Source: Streptococcus sanguinis
Lineage (GTDB): Bacteria > Bacillota > Bacilli > Lactobacillales > Streptococcaceae
NCBI RefSeq assembly: GCF_013343115.1
Contig: NZ_CP054570.1
Span: forward strand, 1,612,001-1,676,000
Reading direction: 5' to 3'
Length of the DNA stretch: 64,000 bases
The notes under the pieces are model-generated. The model had not been told where the DNA came from, made no database searches, and worked only from the letters and a program-made list of their open reading frames with translations. Positions 8,243-17,120 of the stretch are shown here, piece after piece. Position 1 is the stretch's first letter, and each line of letters begins with the position of its first letter. The translations under genes were made by a program, and so were the position numbers.

Positions 8243-9850
8243 TTATTTTTTCTCAATATAGCGCAGCGGGAAAGCATTTTCTTCTGGAGCAAAGCGCATG
8301 CCCTCGATTTCTCCCTTGCGGTAAACGGAAACAACGGATTGGTAAGTCAGAGGGATATAGATAGCTTCATCATGGAGCATGGTGAGGACTTTCTTGTAGC
8401 CTTCATCGACTTTTGCCTCGTCTGGTTCGACCAGAGTCGCCTTGATAATTTTATCAATTTCTGGCTTAGATGGCAGAGCTTCTAGGGAAACATTTTCTGG
8501 GTGGCCATGGTCAGCTGGTGAAGTCAGGGCAGTCATCCAAGCATGTGGATCCCACGGTGCTCCCCAAGAATACGTCAACATCAGGTCAAAGTTTCCTGTC
8601 TTGGCATTTTCCCAGTAGTCATCTTCTTCCATAGCTTTAAGCTGAACGTCAATTCCGATTTTCTTCCATTCGCCTTGGAAGTACTCAACCAAGTCCTTGT
8701 CTGTCGCCTTAGATGAAATATAAGGAACATTCAGGCTCAATTTCTTGCCATCTTTTTCACGGATACCGTCAGAACCTTTCTTCCAGCCTGCTTGATCCAG
8801 CATCTTTTCAGCCTGCTTGATGTCGTAGTCATAGGGAGTCAGATTGGCATCAGAGTGTGGGGTAGACTTAGAGAAGATGGTATCAGCTGGTGTTTCTGTT
8901 CCGCGGAAAATGTCTTTCGCGATAGACTTCTTATCAACCGCATGGTTCATAGCCTGACGGACAGTCTTGTCTTTGAAGATTTCCTGCTTGGCATTCAAGA
9001 GCATGAGGCGGCTGGACATTGGCTGAGATACGTCTGTCGTGTACTTGTCATCCTTGGCATACTTGGCAAAGTTATCCAGACCGATAACGCCATTTCCATA
9101 GATCAAGTCAACATTGCCAGACTCAAACTCAAGAGCACGAGTTTGTGGATCTGGAATAATCTTGACCGTTACTTCTTTCAGTTTAGGCTTTTCACCCCAG
9201 TAATTTTCGTTACGGGTAAAGGTAATGTACTCGTTTTGCTTCTTGTCTTTGACAACCCATTGACCGGTTCCGATTGGCTTTTTGAGGTTGTCCTTAGTCG
9301 TATCATCTCCATCAGGGAAGGCAGCATCAGCTATGAAGCGGATTGGACGAATCATTGATAAATCATAGAGGGTCGCACTATAGGCTTGTTTTAGCTTAAT
9401 CTCAAAGGTATGCTCATCTACAACTCGATAGCTTTCCAGCTGGTTGGTGAAGTCAAACCAAGTATGGTTTTTCTTATTTTCTTCTGAAAAGACGGTATCG
9501 AAATTCCGTTTGACATTTTCTGCATTAAAGTCAGAGTCGTCTGAGAACTTTGCCTTTCTCAGCTTGAAGGTATAGGTTTTACCATCTTCGCTGATATCCC
9601 AGCTTTCAGCCAGGGCTGGCTCTATTTTCCCATTGTCACCGTAGCGGACTAGGCCTTCATAGACCATATCCTGAATGACAAATTGGTCTGGATTGTAGCG
9701 GTGAGGATTGACATCCCCAAAATCCTCTCCCCAGACCATAGTGAGTTTGTCTTTCTCATTGGCTTGTTTGGAAGAATTTGAGTTTTGCTGGCAGGCTACC
9801 AAGAATAAAGGCAGCAAGAGGACAACTAATAAAAATATTTTTTTTCTCAT
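8243..9850 (-). CDS. nikA: NikA-type substrate-binding lipoprotein
   Basis: A 535-residue extracellular solute-binding lipoprotein, signal peptide ending LVAC with the lipidated Cys at 20. From memory of E. coli NikA, several blocks agree closely: NPHRYNPDQ near the start, RPIRFIADAAF (contains the Arg that faces the ligand in NikA), RNENYWGEKP, IIPDPQTRALEFESGNVDL, and SWGAPWDPHAW in the second lobe. This supports nickel or a metal chelate as the ligand rather than peptides. It is the first gene of the nikABCDE set, 83 bases downstream of another permease. That gap holds a weak promoter-like sequence only, so cotranscription with the second importer is likely. Cobalt for the neighbouring B12 pathway is an attractive alternative ligand. 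Confidence 0.85.
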   Translation of the reverse strand: MRKKIFLLVVLLLPLFLVACQQNSNSSKQANEKDKLTMVWGEDFGDVNPHRYNPDQFVIQDMVYEGLVRYGDNGKIEPALAESWDISEDGKTYTFKLRKAKFSDDSDFNAENVKRNFDTVFSEENKKNHTWFDFTNQLESYRVVDEHTFEIKLKQAYSATLYDLSMIRPIRFIADAAFPDGDDTTKDNLKKPIGTGQWVVKDKKQNEYITFTRNENYWGEKPKLKEVTVKIIPDPQTRALEFESGNVDLIYGNGVIGLDNFAKYAKDDKYTTDVSQPMSSRLMLLNAKQEIFKDKTVRQAMNHAVDKKSIAKDIFRGTETPADTIFSKSTPHSDANLTPYDYDIKQAEKMLDQAGWKKGSDGIREKDGKKLSLNVPYISSKATDKDLVEYFQGEWKKIGIDVQLKAMEEDDYWENAKTGNFDLMLTYSWGAPWDPHAWMTALTSPADHGHPENVSLEALPSKPEIDKIIKATLVEPDEAKVDEGYKKVLTMLHDEAIYIPLTYQSVVSVYRKGEIEGMRFAPEENAFPLRYIEKK

Positions 9851-9933
9851 TTTTATTGAATCACTTTCTTGTATTCATATTTTTTTGTTTGCAGTCCCAA
9901 GAGATAGGGGCTATAGTTTATGTTTTTTGATGA

Positions 9934-10743
9934 TCAATTCATGCGGTTGTACTTGCTATTCAGAGCGTCTCCGAACTCGGTAAAGAGGAGAATGGTCAGA
10001 ATCAGCAAGATACAAGGGAAGACCACAATCCAAGGGGCTTCCTGAATGTAAATCCGGCCGTCATTAATCATGGCTCCCCACTCAGGCGATGGTGCCTGAG
10101 CTCCCAGACCGACAAAGCTGAGGCCAGCGATTTCCATGATAATGGTGCTAATATCAAAGCTCATGGTTGTCAGAATCTGAGGAAAAAGACTGGGGAAATA
10201 ATAGTTTTTCAGGCTTGTCCAAAAACTATTGCCATACATTTTCGAGGACTGGATATAGGGTTCATTTTTCAGCTGCAGGGTCATGGAGCGCATCAGGTAG
10301 GCATACTTGGTCCAGGCCGTCAGGCAGATAGCGATGAGGGTTTGCTGGAGGCCGATGCCCAAGATACTGACGATGGCAATAACCAAAATGATAGAGGGGA
10401 AAGACTGAAATGCCGTGATAACTAACAAGATAAACTGGTCGAATTTCCCGCCGATAAAAGCGCTAGTCACCCCGATAAAGGAGCCCACCACCGCAATCAG
10501 CATCAGAATCATCAAGGCTGGCAGGACTGTTTCCGCACCTCCGCTCACAGCACGTGCAAAGACAGACCGGCCTAGAGCGTCCGTTCCGAACCACTCACTG
10601 CTGCTCGGCCCTTGCAGGGCTTGGCCCAGATTGACCTTGGTCAAACTGTCACCCAAGAGATGAGGGGCCAAGGAGGATAGGATCAGAGCCAGGACGATGA
10701 AACCGCCCAAGACCAGGAGTTTTCGATTGATTTTCTTATCCAT
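9934..10743 (-). CDS. Second nickel/peptide-type ABC importer, DppC/NikC-like permease
   Basis: A 269-residue membrane protein with six predicted helices. It has the family segments EWFGTDALGRSVFARAVSG (about 51-69) and AGLSFVGLGAQAPSPEWG near the C-terminus. It starts inside the end of the partner permease (8-base overlap) and is the last gene of the second importer before nikA. It is clearly a paralogue of nikC but quite divergent from it, so this is not a recent duplication. The substrate is unknown; see the binding protein at 14250. Confidence 0.83.
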   Translation of the reverse strand: MDKKINRKLLVLGGFIVLALILSSLAPHLLGDSLTKVNLGQALQGPSSSEWFGTDALGRSVFARAVSGGAETVLPALMILMLIAVVGSFIGVTSAFIGGKFDQFILLVITAFQSFPSIILVIAIVSILGIGLQQTLIAICLTAWTKYAYLMRSMTLQLKNEPYIQSSKMYGNSFWTSLKNYYFPSLFPQILTTMSFDISTIIMEIAGLSFVGLGAQAPSPEWGAMINDGRIYIQEAPWIVVFPCILLILTILLFTEFGDALNSKYNRMN

Positions 10744-11731
10744 ACGAACCCTCCTTGCTTGCTTTTAATTTCTTCATACGCGGTAACAGTTTGGGATTTT
10801 CCTGAGCCAATCGGACGCGAGGATTGAGCCAAACCGTAAGCAGTTGAAAGACTAGATTTACAGTCAAGACCCCAGCTGTGATAAAGAGGACCGCACCCTG
10901 AATGAGGGGATAATCCCGCTTGGCAACTACGCCAATCAGCATCTTACCGATGCCCGGCCAGGAAAAGAGATGCTCAATAATAGCTACACCACCCAAGAGC
11001 GAGCCAAGAGAAAGGCTGACTAAGGTGAGAAGAAAGGGCAGGACATTGTAAATCACGTCATGCAGCAGGATATGCCCCTCTCGAATCCCCCGACCACGCG
11101 CACCTTCTACTTCTGGCGAATGCAACACTTCTATCAAAGCGGTTCGCAGCTGCGGAATATAGCGAGTGGACATGATCATGGCCAGTGTTATGACTGGCAA
11201 GACTAAGCCCAGCTCATTGGCCGTTGCCTGAATGGGAAACCAGTGCAGCTGAACAGAAAAGATCAGAATCAGGATAATCCCCATAACAAAGCTAGGAATG
11301 GCATTCAGAAAAGCCAGACCCGCCATCAGGAAGCGATCAACTGTCTTTCCAGCATGGTAGGATGTGTAGAGAGCTGTCGGCAGGGAAATTCCCAGAGTTG
11401 CTAGCAGGGTATAAAAAGCTAGGTAGACTGTATTGGGAAAATAGAAAACCAACTGCTCCCAAACCGAAGCTCCGGAATTATAGGTCACACCAAAGTCGCC
11501 ATGGACAATCCTGCCCAGCCAGGCCAGATATTGCTCCATAAAGCTGCCATTCAGACCCATCTCAGCCCGCTTGATTTCCAGCAGTTCCTTGGTAAAAGGA
11601 ATGCCCTGAGCGTTGAGGATGCTCTCAGCCGGATCTCCCGGTGCTAGATAAACCAGCAAAAAGGAGATAAAGCTGACGCAGAGCAGGATGAGGACGAATT
11701 GCAGAATTGTTTTGATAATAAATTTAATCAT
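10736..11731 (-). CDS. Second nickel/peptide-type ABC importer, DppB/NikB-like permease
   Basis: A 331-residue permease with six predicted helices, beginning MIKFIIKTILQF. It shows YLAPGDPAESIL, GDFGVTYNSGASVWEQL and a C-terminal VWLNPRVR ending typical of DppB-type proteins. I place the start at 11731, where GGGAGGCGC precedes the ATG. The 16 upstream in-frame codons lie inside the preceding gene and have no ribosome site. It overlaps the metallohydrolase gene by 8 bases, so its translation is probably coupled to that enzyme. Confidence 0.83.
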   Translation of the reverse strand: MIKFIIKTILQFVLILLCVSFISFLLVYLAPGDPAESILNAQGIPFTKELLEIKRAEMGLNGSFMEQYLAWLGRIVHGDFGVTYNSGASVWEQLVFYFPNTVYLAFYTLLATLGISLPTALYTSYHAGKTVDRFLMAGLAFLNAIPSFVMGIILILIFSVQLHWFPIQATANELGLVLPVITLAMIMSTRYIPQLRTALIEVLHSPEVEGARGRGIREGHILLHDVIYNVLPFLLTLVSLSLGSLLGGVAIIEHLFSWPGIGKMLIGVVAKRDYPLIQGAVLFITAGVLTVNLVFQLLTVWLNPRVRLAQENPKLLPRMKKLKASKEGSYG

Positions 11732-12707
11732 GCGCCTCCCTTTCAGATGTCTGGTAGCTTTCAGGCTTCTTGCTGGCAACGGCCAGCAGCACTTCGCCTT
11801 GGTGGACGACCAAGGTCGCTTTCTGATAGAGGACCAGACCGTCTTCCTTAGCAGTCACCTTTTCTAAAATATTGCCATAAATATCACAGATTTCACCGAT
11901 GACCTGACCAGCCTGTACTGTTTGATTGGGCCGAACAAAGCACATCCAGCAGCCCGACCTCTGACAGGTCAGATAATAACTGTCGTCAAAGATCAGCGGA
12001 GTCTGCTTATAATAAGGCATAGTCCCTTCAAAAAGATAGCGGGCGACTTGCTTGACTGACTCTTTCATGGCCAGTACATCCTCTGGCAGACAGGTGCCGT
12101 TTTCTCCCCGCTCCAGCAGGATACTAGGCAGTCCATAATCTACCGAGGCAGCGTGATAAAGATTGCCACAGTCCTGAGATTGATAGATAATCGGTGTCCC
12201 AGAAGCCTGCAGCATCTGATAGGACTTTTCGACCACCTCGGGATTGGCCCGTAGAGAGTAGTAACCATGAGGTGTCAGCAGTTCTTCCCGATTGCCACTG
12301 TGCAGGTCAATCAAGAAATCACTGACGCTAAAGACCTGACTCTCAATCACAGACCGAATCTGATAGCTGAGGCTGGAAACTGGCTCTTGGTCCTGAAAGA
12401 TCCTGTTTAGATTGAGGCCGTCCTCAGGTACAAGCGTCGTCTCCCGAGCCCAAAAGCCGCTGACATTGACGGCATGCAGGAGGAGGACAGAGCCCTGAAA
12501 GTTAAAGTCCCACTCATGCGCCAAGTCCATCAGCGCTTTAACCCCGACATACTCACAGCCATGGACTGCAGCACTGATGGTCAGCAAGGGCTGGGAGGCC
12601 TGTCCTTTGAGCAGAGTGTACTGGATAGCCAGCTCATCCGTGATGGGCAGACTTCCTTGATAGCTGCTGCATGGAGCCATAGAGTCTAGTTCTTGCTTAA
12701 TCCTCAT
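11724..12707 (-). CDS. M14-type zinc amidohydrolase (AstE/AspA family)
   Basis: A 327-residue cytosolic metallohydrolase of the succinylglutamate desuccinylase/aspartoacylase branch of the M14 carboxypeptidases. Zinc ligands are visible as H49-G-C-E52 and H136 in IDLHSGN. The DGLNLNRIF segment (97-105) supplies the substrate-binding Asn-Arg pair. The C-terminus (about 240-320) is beta-rich, with NQTVQAGQVIG resembling the family's barrel. Such enzymes cleave N-acyl amino acids or C-terminal residues. Sitting between the ATPases and permeases of an importer, it probably processes the imported compound. Start at 12707 fits AGGGAGGATAAAG before the ATG; a much longer upstream frame lies entirely inside the ATPase gene and is not real. 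Confidence 0.82.
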   Translation of the reverse strand: MRIKQELDSMAPCSSYQGSLPITDELAIQYTLLKGQASQPLLTISAAVHGCEYVGVKALMDLAHEWDFNFQGSVLLLHAVNVSGFWARETTLVPEDGLNLNRIFQDQEPVSSLSYQIRSVIESQVFSVSDFLIDLHSGNREELLTPHGYYSLRANPEVVEKSYQMLQASGTPIIYQSQDCGNLYHAASVDYGLPSILLERGENGTCLPEDVLAMKESVKQVARYLFEGTMPYYKQTPLIFDDSYYLTCQRSGCWMCFVRPNQTVQAGQVIGEICDIYGNILEKVTAKEDGLVLYQKATLVVHQGEVLLAVASKKPESYQTSEREAHD

Positions 12708-13467
12708 CTTTATCCTCCCTGTACTGACTGAGTAGGAGCTTGGTATAGTCACTCTTGGGAGCAGAGACGACCTCTCGCATGCTGCCCTTCTCCTGCACGA
12801 TTCCGTCCTTGAGGACGACCAAATCTTCCGCAAAATTGCTGACCAGAGCGATGTCATGAGAGATGAAGAGAAAGGAGGTCTGCGAGCGCTCCTTGATGTC
12901 TGCCAGCAGCTGCATGACTTCATACTGAACGGTCACATCCAGAGCACTGGTGATTTCATCGCAGATGAGCACATCGGGATTAATCAGCAAGGCACGGGCA
13001 ATAGCTGCCCGCTGACATTCTCCTCCACTCAGCTGGTGTGGCAGCCTCTGAGCAAGCTCAGGTGTCAGACCAACCGATCTCAGCAAGTCATGGATGACTT
13101 GCTTCCTATCAGACGGCTGCTGATAAAGAGAGAAGTTTCGACAGACCTCTTCTAGGCTCTGCTGAATGCTGCGCTTGGGATGAAAAGTCGACTGGGGCTG
13201 CTGGGCAATATACTGGACCCGAGCATAGTATTCCCTATCCTTGTAGTCATAGACTGGTTTGCCCAGTAGGGTTAGCTTCCCTTGGTCCGGCTTTAAAAAG
13301 CGGCAGATGAGTTTGGCAATGGTACTCTTACCAGAGCCTGACTCTCCGACCAGCCCTAAAGCCTGTCCCTTTTCCAAGCTAATGTCAATATCAAATACAC
13401 CGATTCTCCGCTCACCTATCTGACTGTACTCGTAGGTCAGTTGGCGACCAACCAATACTTGATTCAT
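12697..13467 (-). CDS. Second importer ATPase (DppF/NikE-like)
   Basis: A 256-residue ABC ATPase with Walker A GESGSGKST (about 39-47), Q-loop IAQQPQSTFHP, signature LSGGECQRAAIARAL, Walker B LICDEITSALD and H-loop ISHD. It is the second ATPase of the importer; its ATG overlaps the end of the first ATPase (4 bases) and its stop overlaps the hydrolase start (11 bases). The Glu-Ile-Thr after the Walker B Asp replaces the usual Glu-Pro-Thr and does not affect the catalytic Glu. Confidence 0.85.
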   Translation of the reverse strand: MNQVLVGRQLTYEYSQIGERRIGVFDIDISLEKGQALGLVGESGSGKSTIAKLICRFLKPDQGKLTLLGKPVYDYKDREYYARVQYIAQQPQSTFHPKRSIQQSLEEVCRNFSLYQQPSDRKQVIHDLLRSVGLTPELAQRLPHQLSGGECQRAAIARALLINPDVLICDEITSALDVTVQYEVMQLLADIKERSQTSFLFISHDIALVSNFAEDLVVLKDGIVQEKGSMREVVSAPKSDYTKLLLSQYREDKDED

Positions 13468-14246
13468 AGCTGCCCCCCTTCTCTAAATGCTGCTAGCTTA
13501 GGCACGGCCTTCAGCAATTTCTGGGTGTAGGCCTGCTCAGGATGGCGAAGAACTTGATGGGCTGGACCACTTTCGACAATCTGCCCTTCTTTCATGACAA
13601 CTACTTTTTGCGCTAGATGCTCAGCCACACTGATATCATGTGTAACAAAGAGAATGGCCATTTTTTCCTCCTGATGAAGCTTGCTCAAGAGATCAAGCAG
13701 CTTCATTTTCGACAGGACATCCAGAGCGCTAGTCGGCTCATCAGCCAGCAATAGTTTGGGTCTGCTAGCTAGAGCTAGCGCCACACCGACTAGCTGCATC
13801 ATACCGCCACTAAGTTCGAAAGGATACTTATTGACGACTTTTTCAGGCAGCAGTCCCACCATTTCTAGACATTCTTCCAAGGGACGGAGATTTGCTGCTT
13901 TCTGGCCCTGATTTTTCACCAAGTCCTGATAATGCTTTTTGATCTTACGGCGGTTATTGAAGCTGAGACTGGCATGCTGACTAATCCAGGCCACTTCTCG
14001 GCCTACAAAAGGCAGATAAATGCGATGGTTCTGGGGATGAATCTTCTGCCCTTCAAAGACCATACTGCCCCCTGCTACTGTCAGCCCCCTGAGTGGGAGA
14101 CCAAGCAGCATCTTGAGCAGGGTGGACTTGCCACTGCCACTCTCGCCCACAATCGAAAGGGACTCCCCCTCAGCAAGAGAGAGGGAGACCCGATCGAGAA
14201 TGACTTTATCTGCTGACTGCACCAGCAGATCTTTCATTTCCAGCAT
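13464..14246 (-). CDS. Second importer ATPase (DppD/NikD-like)
   Basis: A 260-residue ABC ATPase with Walker A GESGSGKST (36-44), Q-loop ISQHASLSFNN, signature LSGGMMQLVGVALAL, Walker B LLLADEPTSALD and H-loop VTHD. The signature helix has Leu where most relatives have Arg after the Gln (MQLVGVA rather than MQRVxIA), a mild deviation. It begins just 3 bases downstream of the binding-protein stop codon. Together with the next ATPase and the two permeases it completes a five-component importer. Confidence 0.85.
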   Translation of the reverse strand: MLEMKDLLVQSADKVILDRVSLSLAEGESLSIVGESGSGKSTLLKMLLGLPLRGLTVAGGSMVFEGQKIHPQNHRIYLPFVGREVAWISQHASLSFNNRRKIKKHYQDLVKNQGQKAANLRPLEECLEMVGLLPEKVVNKYPFELSGGMMQLVGVALALASRPKLLLADEPTSALDVLSKMKLLDLLSKLHQEEKMAILFVTHDISVAEHLAQKVVVMKEGQIVESGPAHQVLRHPEQAYTQKLLKAVPKLAAFREGGQL

Positions 14247-14249
14247 GTT

Positions 14250-15785
14250 TTATTCCTTTGATAGTTTGTTGCTGACGTGATAGTAATCTGTCGGATGGGA
14301 TTCCAAACCAGAGACGGACTTGTCCATCACCAGAGCGACCTTGAAGAAGCCGATAATAGTAAAGCCGTAGTCCTTATCCATGATTTCTTGGATTTCCTTG
14401 CTGAGCTGATTGCGCTTAGCTGGATCAGTTTCAGTCGCTAACTCTTCGATTTTCTTGTCTGCTTCTGGGTTGCTGTAGTGACCGATATTGGCTGTACCAT
14501 TGGTCTTGACAGCACTGTTGAAGAAGGCATACGGGTCACCAATCGGAGCTGCTACCACAGCGTAAGGTGTGAAGGCATAGTCCTTTTCACTGGAAACGGC
14601 ACTGACTTCAACTTTCTTAATAGTCGCTTCGATTCCGACTTCCTTGAGCTGTTGCTGGGTTGCTTCTACAGCCAGCGGCATTTCAGGCAGACGAGTAAAG
14701 GACAGCAGCTCAATGCTGACTTTTTGACCGTCTTTTTCACGGTAGCCATCGCCGTCAGTATCCTTGTAGCCAGCTTCATCCAAGAGTTTCTTAGCCTTGT
14801 CTACGTTAAATTCATGGACGCTCTTTTGCAGGGCAAAGGCAAACCCTTTAGGGAAAGGTCCAACAGCTGGTACAGCTGAGCCTTTAAAGAGGGATTCTGA
14901 GTAGGTCTTCTTGTCTACCAAGGTATCTAAAGCCTGACGGAACTTGTCATCTGCTACGTAAGGATTTTCAAAGTTATAGTAGTAAGCTAGGTAGCGGGAA
15001 CCTTCTACTTCAGAAATTTTGTAGTTCTTATCGGAAGCATAGGTACTTAGATTTGCATAAGGCAGACCATAGACAGCGTCGACTTCTTTAGACTTGAGGG
15101 CTGCAGAAATAGCTGTCGGATCAGAGAAGTATTTAATCTTCAGATTAGCAACTTTTGGCTTACCATCCCAGTAGTCGTCATAAGCCTTGAGCTCTGCTCC
15201 GCTCTCAGGAGTGTACTTGGTCACCATGTAAGGTCCCGTTCCGACAGGAGCCTTGTCAGATGCACTCTTGCCAGTCGTATCGACAATAGCGGAGTAGGGC
15301 TCTGCCAAGAGATTCGCCATGATAGGCTGCACAGCCTTTGTCTTGATGGTCACGGTTTGACCCTCTGCAGAAATGCTGTCAATGCCCATATCTGATGCTG
15401 CCCGCTCGCTTGTCTTAATCAAGCGTTCCAGAGAAGCTTTGACCTTTTCACCGGTCATTTTTTCACCATTTTGGAAGGTCACCTTATCCTTGAGGGTAAT
15501 TTTCCACTCTAGGTCTGAGACTGCTTCGATTTTCTCAGCCAGCCAAGGTTTTACCTCAAGTTTGTCGTCCATCTTAAAGAGGGTTTCTCCCACTCCGTAA
15601 CGAACCGTGAACCAGCCATTGTATTCCGCTGCTGGATCTACATTTGCTGGAAATTGAGTGTAGCCAATGGTTACAGTCTTACTGCCACTATCGCCAGTAG
15701 GCTCACTGGTTTTACTAGGGTTTACACAGGAGGCTAGGGCTAGGCCTGCCAAGGCTAGAGCCATAATTTTTTTAAAATGTTTCAT
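14250..15785 (-). CDS. Second importer substrate-binding lipoprotein
   Basis: A 511-residue solute-binding lipoprotein of the nickel/peptide family. The signal peptide ends LASC with the lipidated Cys at 20, followed by a Ser/Thr/Gly linker. Family marks include NGWFTVRYGVGETLF near the start of lobe 1, PVGTGPYMVTKY, and the Asp-rich loop DTDGDGYREKDG in lobe 2. It differs strongly from the NikA protein at 8243, so the two importers probably take different ligands. The start at 15785 has AAGGAAG upstream; an upstream in-frame ATG would mask the signal peptide. The ligand could be a short peptide, an acylated amino acid or a metallophore; the adjacent M14 hydrolase favours an amide-bonded compound. 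Confidence 0.83.
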   Translation of the reverse strand: MKHFKKIMALALAGLALASCVNPSKTSEPTGDSGSKTVTIGYTQFPANVDPAAEYNGWFTVRYGVGETLFKMDDKLEVKPWLAEKIEAVSDLEWKITLKDKVTFQNGEKMTGEKVKASLERLIKTSERAASDMGIDSISAEGQTVTIKTKAVQPIMANLLAEPYSAIVDTTGKSASDKAPVGTGPYMVTKYTPESGAELKAYDDYWDGKPKVANLKIKYFSDPTAISAALKSKEVDAVYGLPYANLSTYASDKNYKISEVEGSRYLAYYYNFENPYVADDKFRQALDTLVDKKTYSESLFKGSAVPAVGPFPKGFAFALQKSVHEFNVDKAKKLLDEAGYKDTDGDGYREKDGQKVSIELLSFTRLPEMPLAVEATQQQLKEVGIEATIKKVEVSAVSSEKDYAFTPYAVVAAPIGDPYAFFNSAVKTNGTANIGHYSNPEADKKIEELATETDPAKRNQLSKEIQEIMDKDYGFTIIGFFKVALVMDKSVSGLESHPTDYYHVSNKLSKE

Positions 15786-15869
15786 AAAATAATCAACTTC
15801 CTTTTCTATTTTGTAAACTACTTTAAGACGGTCTGTCCTAGTCAAATCTAAATACGCTTCGCTCTCTGT

Positions 15870-15932
15870 CTAAGGTGGTTCTATGTCCTGAAGATGAGAG
15901 AGCAGACGAGTGAAAAACAAGTGATTGCTCAT
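15870..15932 (-). CDS. Candidate 20-residue leader peptide
   Basis: An ATG preceded by a perfect AAGGAGG ribosome site seven bases away opens a 20-codon frame, MSNHLFFTRLLSHLQDIEPP, ending in TAG. It lies in the 176-base gap between the flavin oxidoreductase gene and the second binding-protein gene, in the same direction, 30 bases after the former's stop. There is no terminator in the gap. It could be a translated leader, a small protein, or a remnant. The strength of the ribosome site is the only real evidence. Confidence 0.4.
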   Translation of the reverse strand: MSNHLFFTRLLSHLQDIEPP

Positions 15933-15961
15933 TCTCTTTCCTCCTTGGGTATGTGCTTGTC

Positions 15962-17065
15962 TTAATCTTTTCCTTCCAGATAGCTTCGAGCATCTTCGAC
16001 AAAGGCAGTTGGCAAAGCCAGGTCAGCCTGCAACTCATCGCGATAAGTTCGGATGACTTCTTCCTCTCGGCCGGAGACAACCTTTTCAGCCCAGTCTGGG
16101 TCTAGGAGCAGGGCCTTGCCGAGGGCAAAGAGCGGAATCCCCGCATCCAATACTCGCTGGGCATCCTGCTTGGTCTCTATCTGACCAACACCAATAAGGG
16201 GTACTCTATTATTAATTTTTTTGATAATTTTCTGAATCACTGGCTCTGAGTCCTGAGAATCTCTGATAGACGAGCGCCAGACATCAGAGGTCGAAATATG
16301 CAGATAGTCCACTTGATGATAGATGAGCTGCTCCAGCAACTGCAGGGTGTCATAAAGCTGGATACCTGGCTCTTCAACCTCTTCTGGAGAAAAGCGGTAG
16401 CCAATCAGGAAGGGGCGGTCGGCCTCTTCTTTGACTAGTTGCTTGGCTCTTTTCAGCAAGGTCTTTGGAAAGCGCAGGCGGTTGTTAAGACTGCCGCCCC
16501 ACTTGTCCTGACGGACATTTGAATGAGGAGAGACAAACTGTTGGATCAGGTAGGTATTGGCGCCATGAAGCTCGACGCCATCAAAGCCAGCCTGAATCGC
16601 CCGTCTGATAGCTGACAGAAAGTCCTCTATCACCTGCTCCACTTCAGCGTTCTTGAGCGCCCTCGGCTCTGCCAGATAATCGCGCGGAGCCTTGACAGCA
16701 CTGGGTGCTACTGGCTGACCGTCAATCAAATCAGGCAGAACCATGCGACCACCATGATAGAGCTGAACAATAGCCAGAGCCCCTTGGTCCTTAATGGCCT
16801 TGGCCAGACGGCTAAGCCCCTCAATCTTATCGTCCTCGGCGCCACTGAAGCTCTCCGCAAAGGACTTACCCAGAGGATGGACATAGGTACTGCCAGTAAT
16901 GACCATACCAACCGACCTAGACCGGCGGGCAAAAAAGTCAATATCTGCCTGAGATACATAGCCACCGGGCTCACTCGCGCAGATGGTCATGGGCGCCAAG
17001 ACAACGCGATTGCGCATGGTCTGACCATTTTTAAAAGTAAATTTATCCTGAATCTGTGTATTCAT
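15962..17065 (-). CDS. Old yellow enzyme family NADH:flavin oxidoreductase
   Basis: A 367-residue FMN-dependent TIM-barrel oxidoreductase. Family marks are RVVLAPMT near the N-terminus (FMN phosphate/ring contacts), QLYHGGR, the active-site segment ELHGANTYLIQQFVSPHSN, and VRQDKWGGSLNNR. These enzymes reduce activated C=C bonds or nitro groups with NAD(P)H. There is no sign of a C-terminal iron-sulfur/FAD domain, so it is the short form. AGAGGTGACC precedes the ATG. It is probably the first gene of the importer train, as a 55-base gap separates it from cobC. Its partner in metabolism is unknown. Confidence 0.88.
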   Translation of the reverse strand: MNTQIQDKFTFKNGQTMRNRVVLAPMTICASEPGGYVSQADIDFFARRSRSVGMVITGSTYVHPLGKSFAESFSGAEDDKIEGLSRLAKAIKDQGALAIVQLYHGGRMVLPDLIDGQPVAPSAVKAPRDYLAEPRALKNAEVEQVIEDFLSAIRRAIQAGFDGVELHGANTYLIQQFVSPHSNVRQDKWGGSLNNRLRFPKTLLKRAKQLVKEEADRPFLIGYRFSPEEVEEPGIQLYDTLQLLEQLIYHQVDYLHISTSDVWRSSIRDSQDSEPVIQKIIKKINNRVPLIGVGQIETKQDAQRVLDAGIPLFALGKALLLDPDWAEKVVSGREEEVIRTYRDELQADLALPTAFVEDARSYLEGKD

Positions 17066-17120
17066 CTGGTCACCTCTTTCCCAAGATAAATCATTTTGAT
17101 TATTTTACGTTCATTAAGTA

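Noticed and set aside
9851..9933. Promoter for nikA
   Set aside because: Only a poor TTGATC/TATAGC pair with 16-base spacing, overlapping the upstream stop; readthrough from the preceding gene is more likely.
12708..12923. 72-residue N-terminal extension of the M14 hydrolase
   Set aside because: It lies wholly inside the ATPase gene in another frame and reads as Ser/Arg-rich antisense-like sequence; AGGGAGGATAAAG marks the ATG at 12707.
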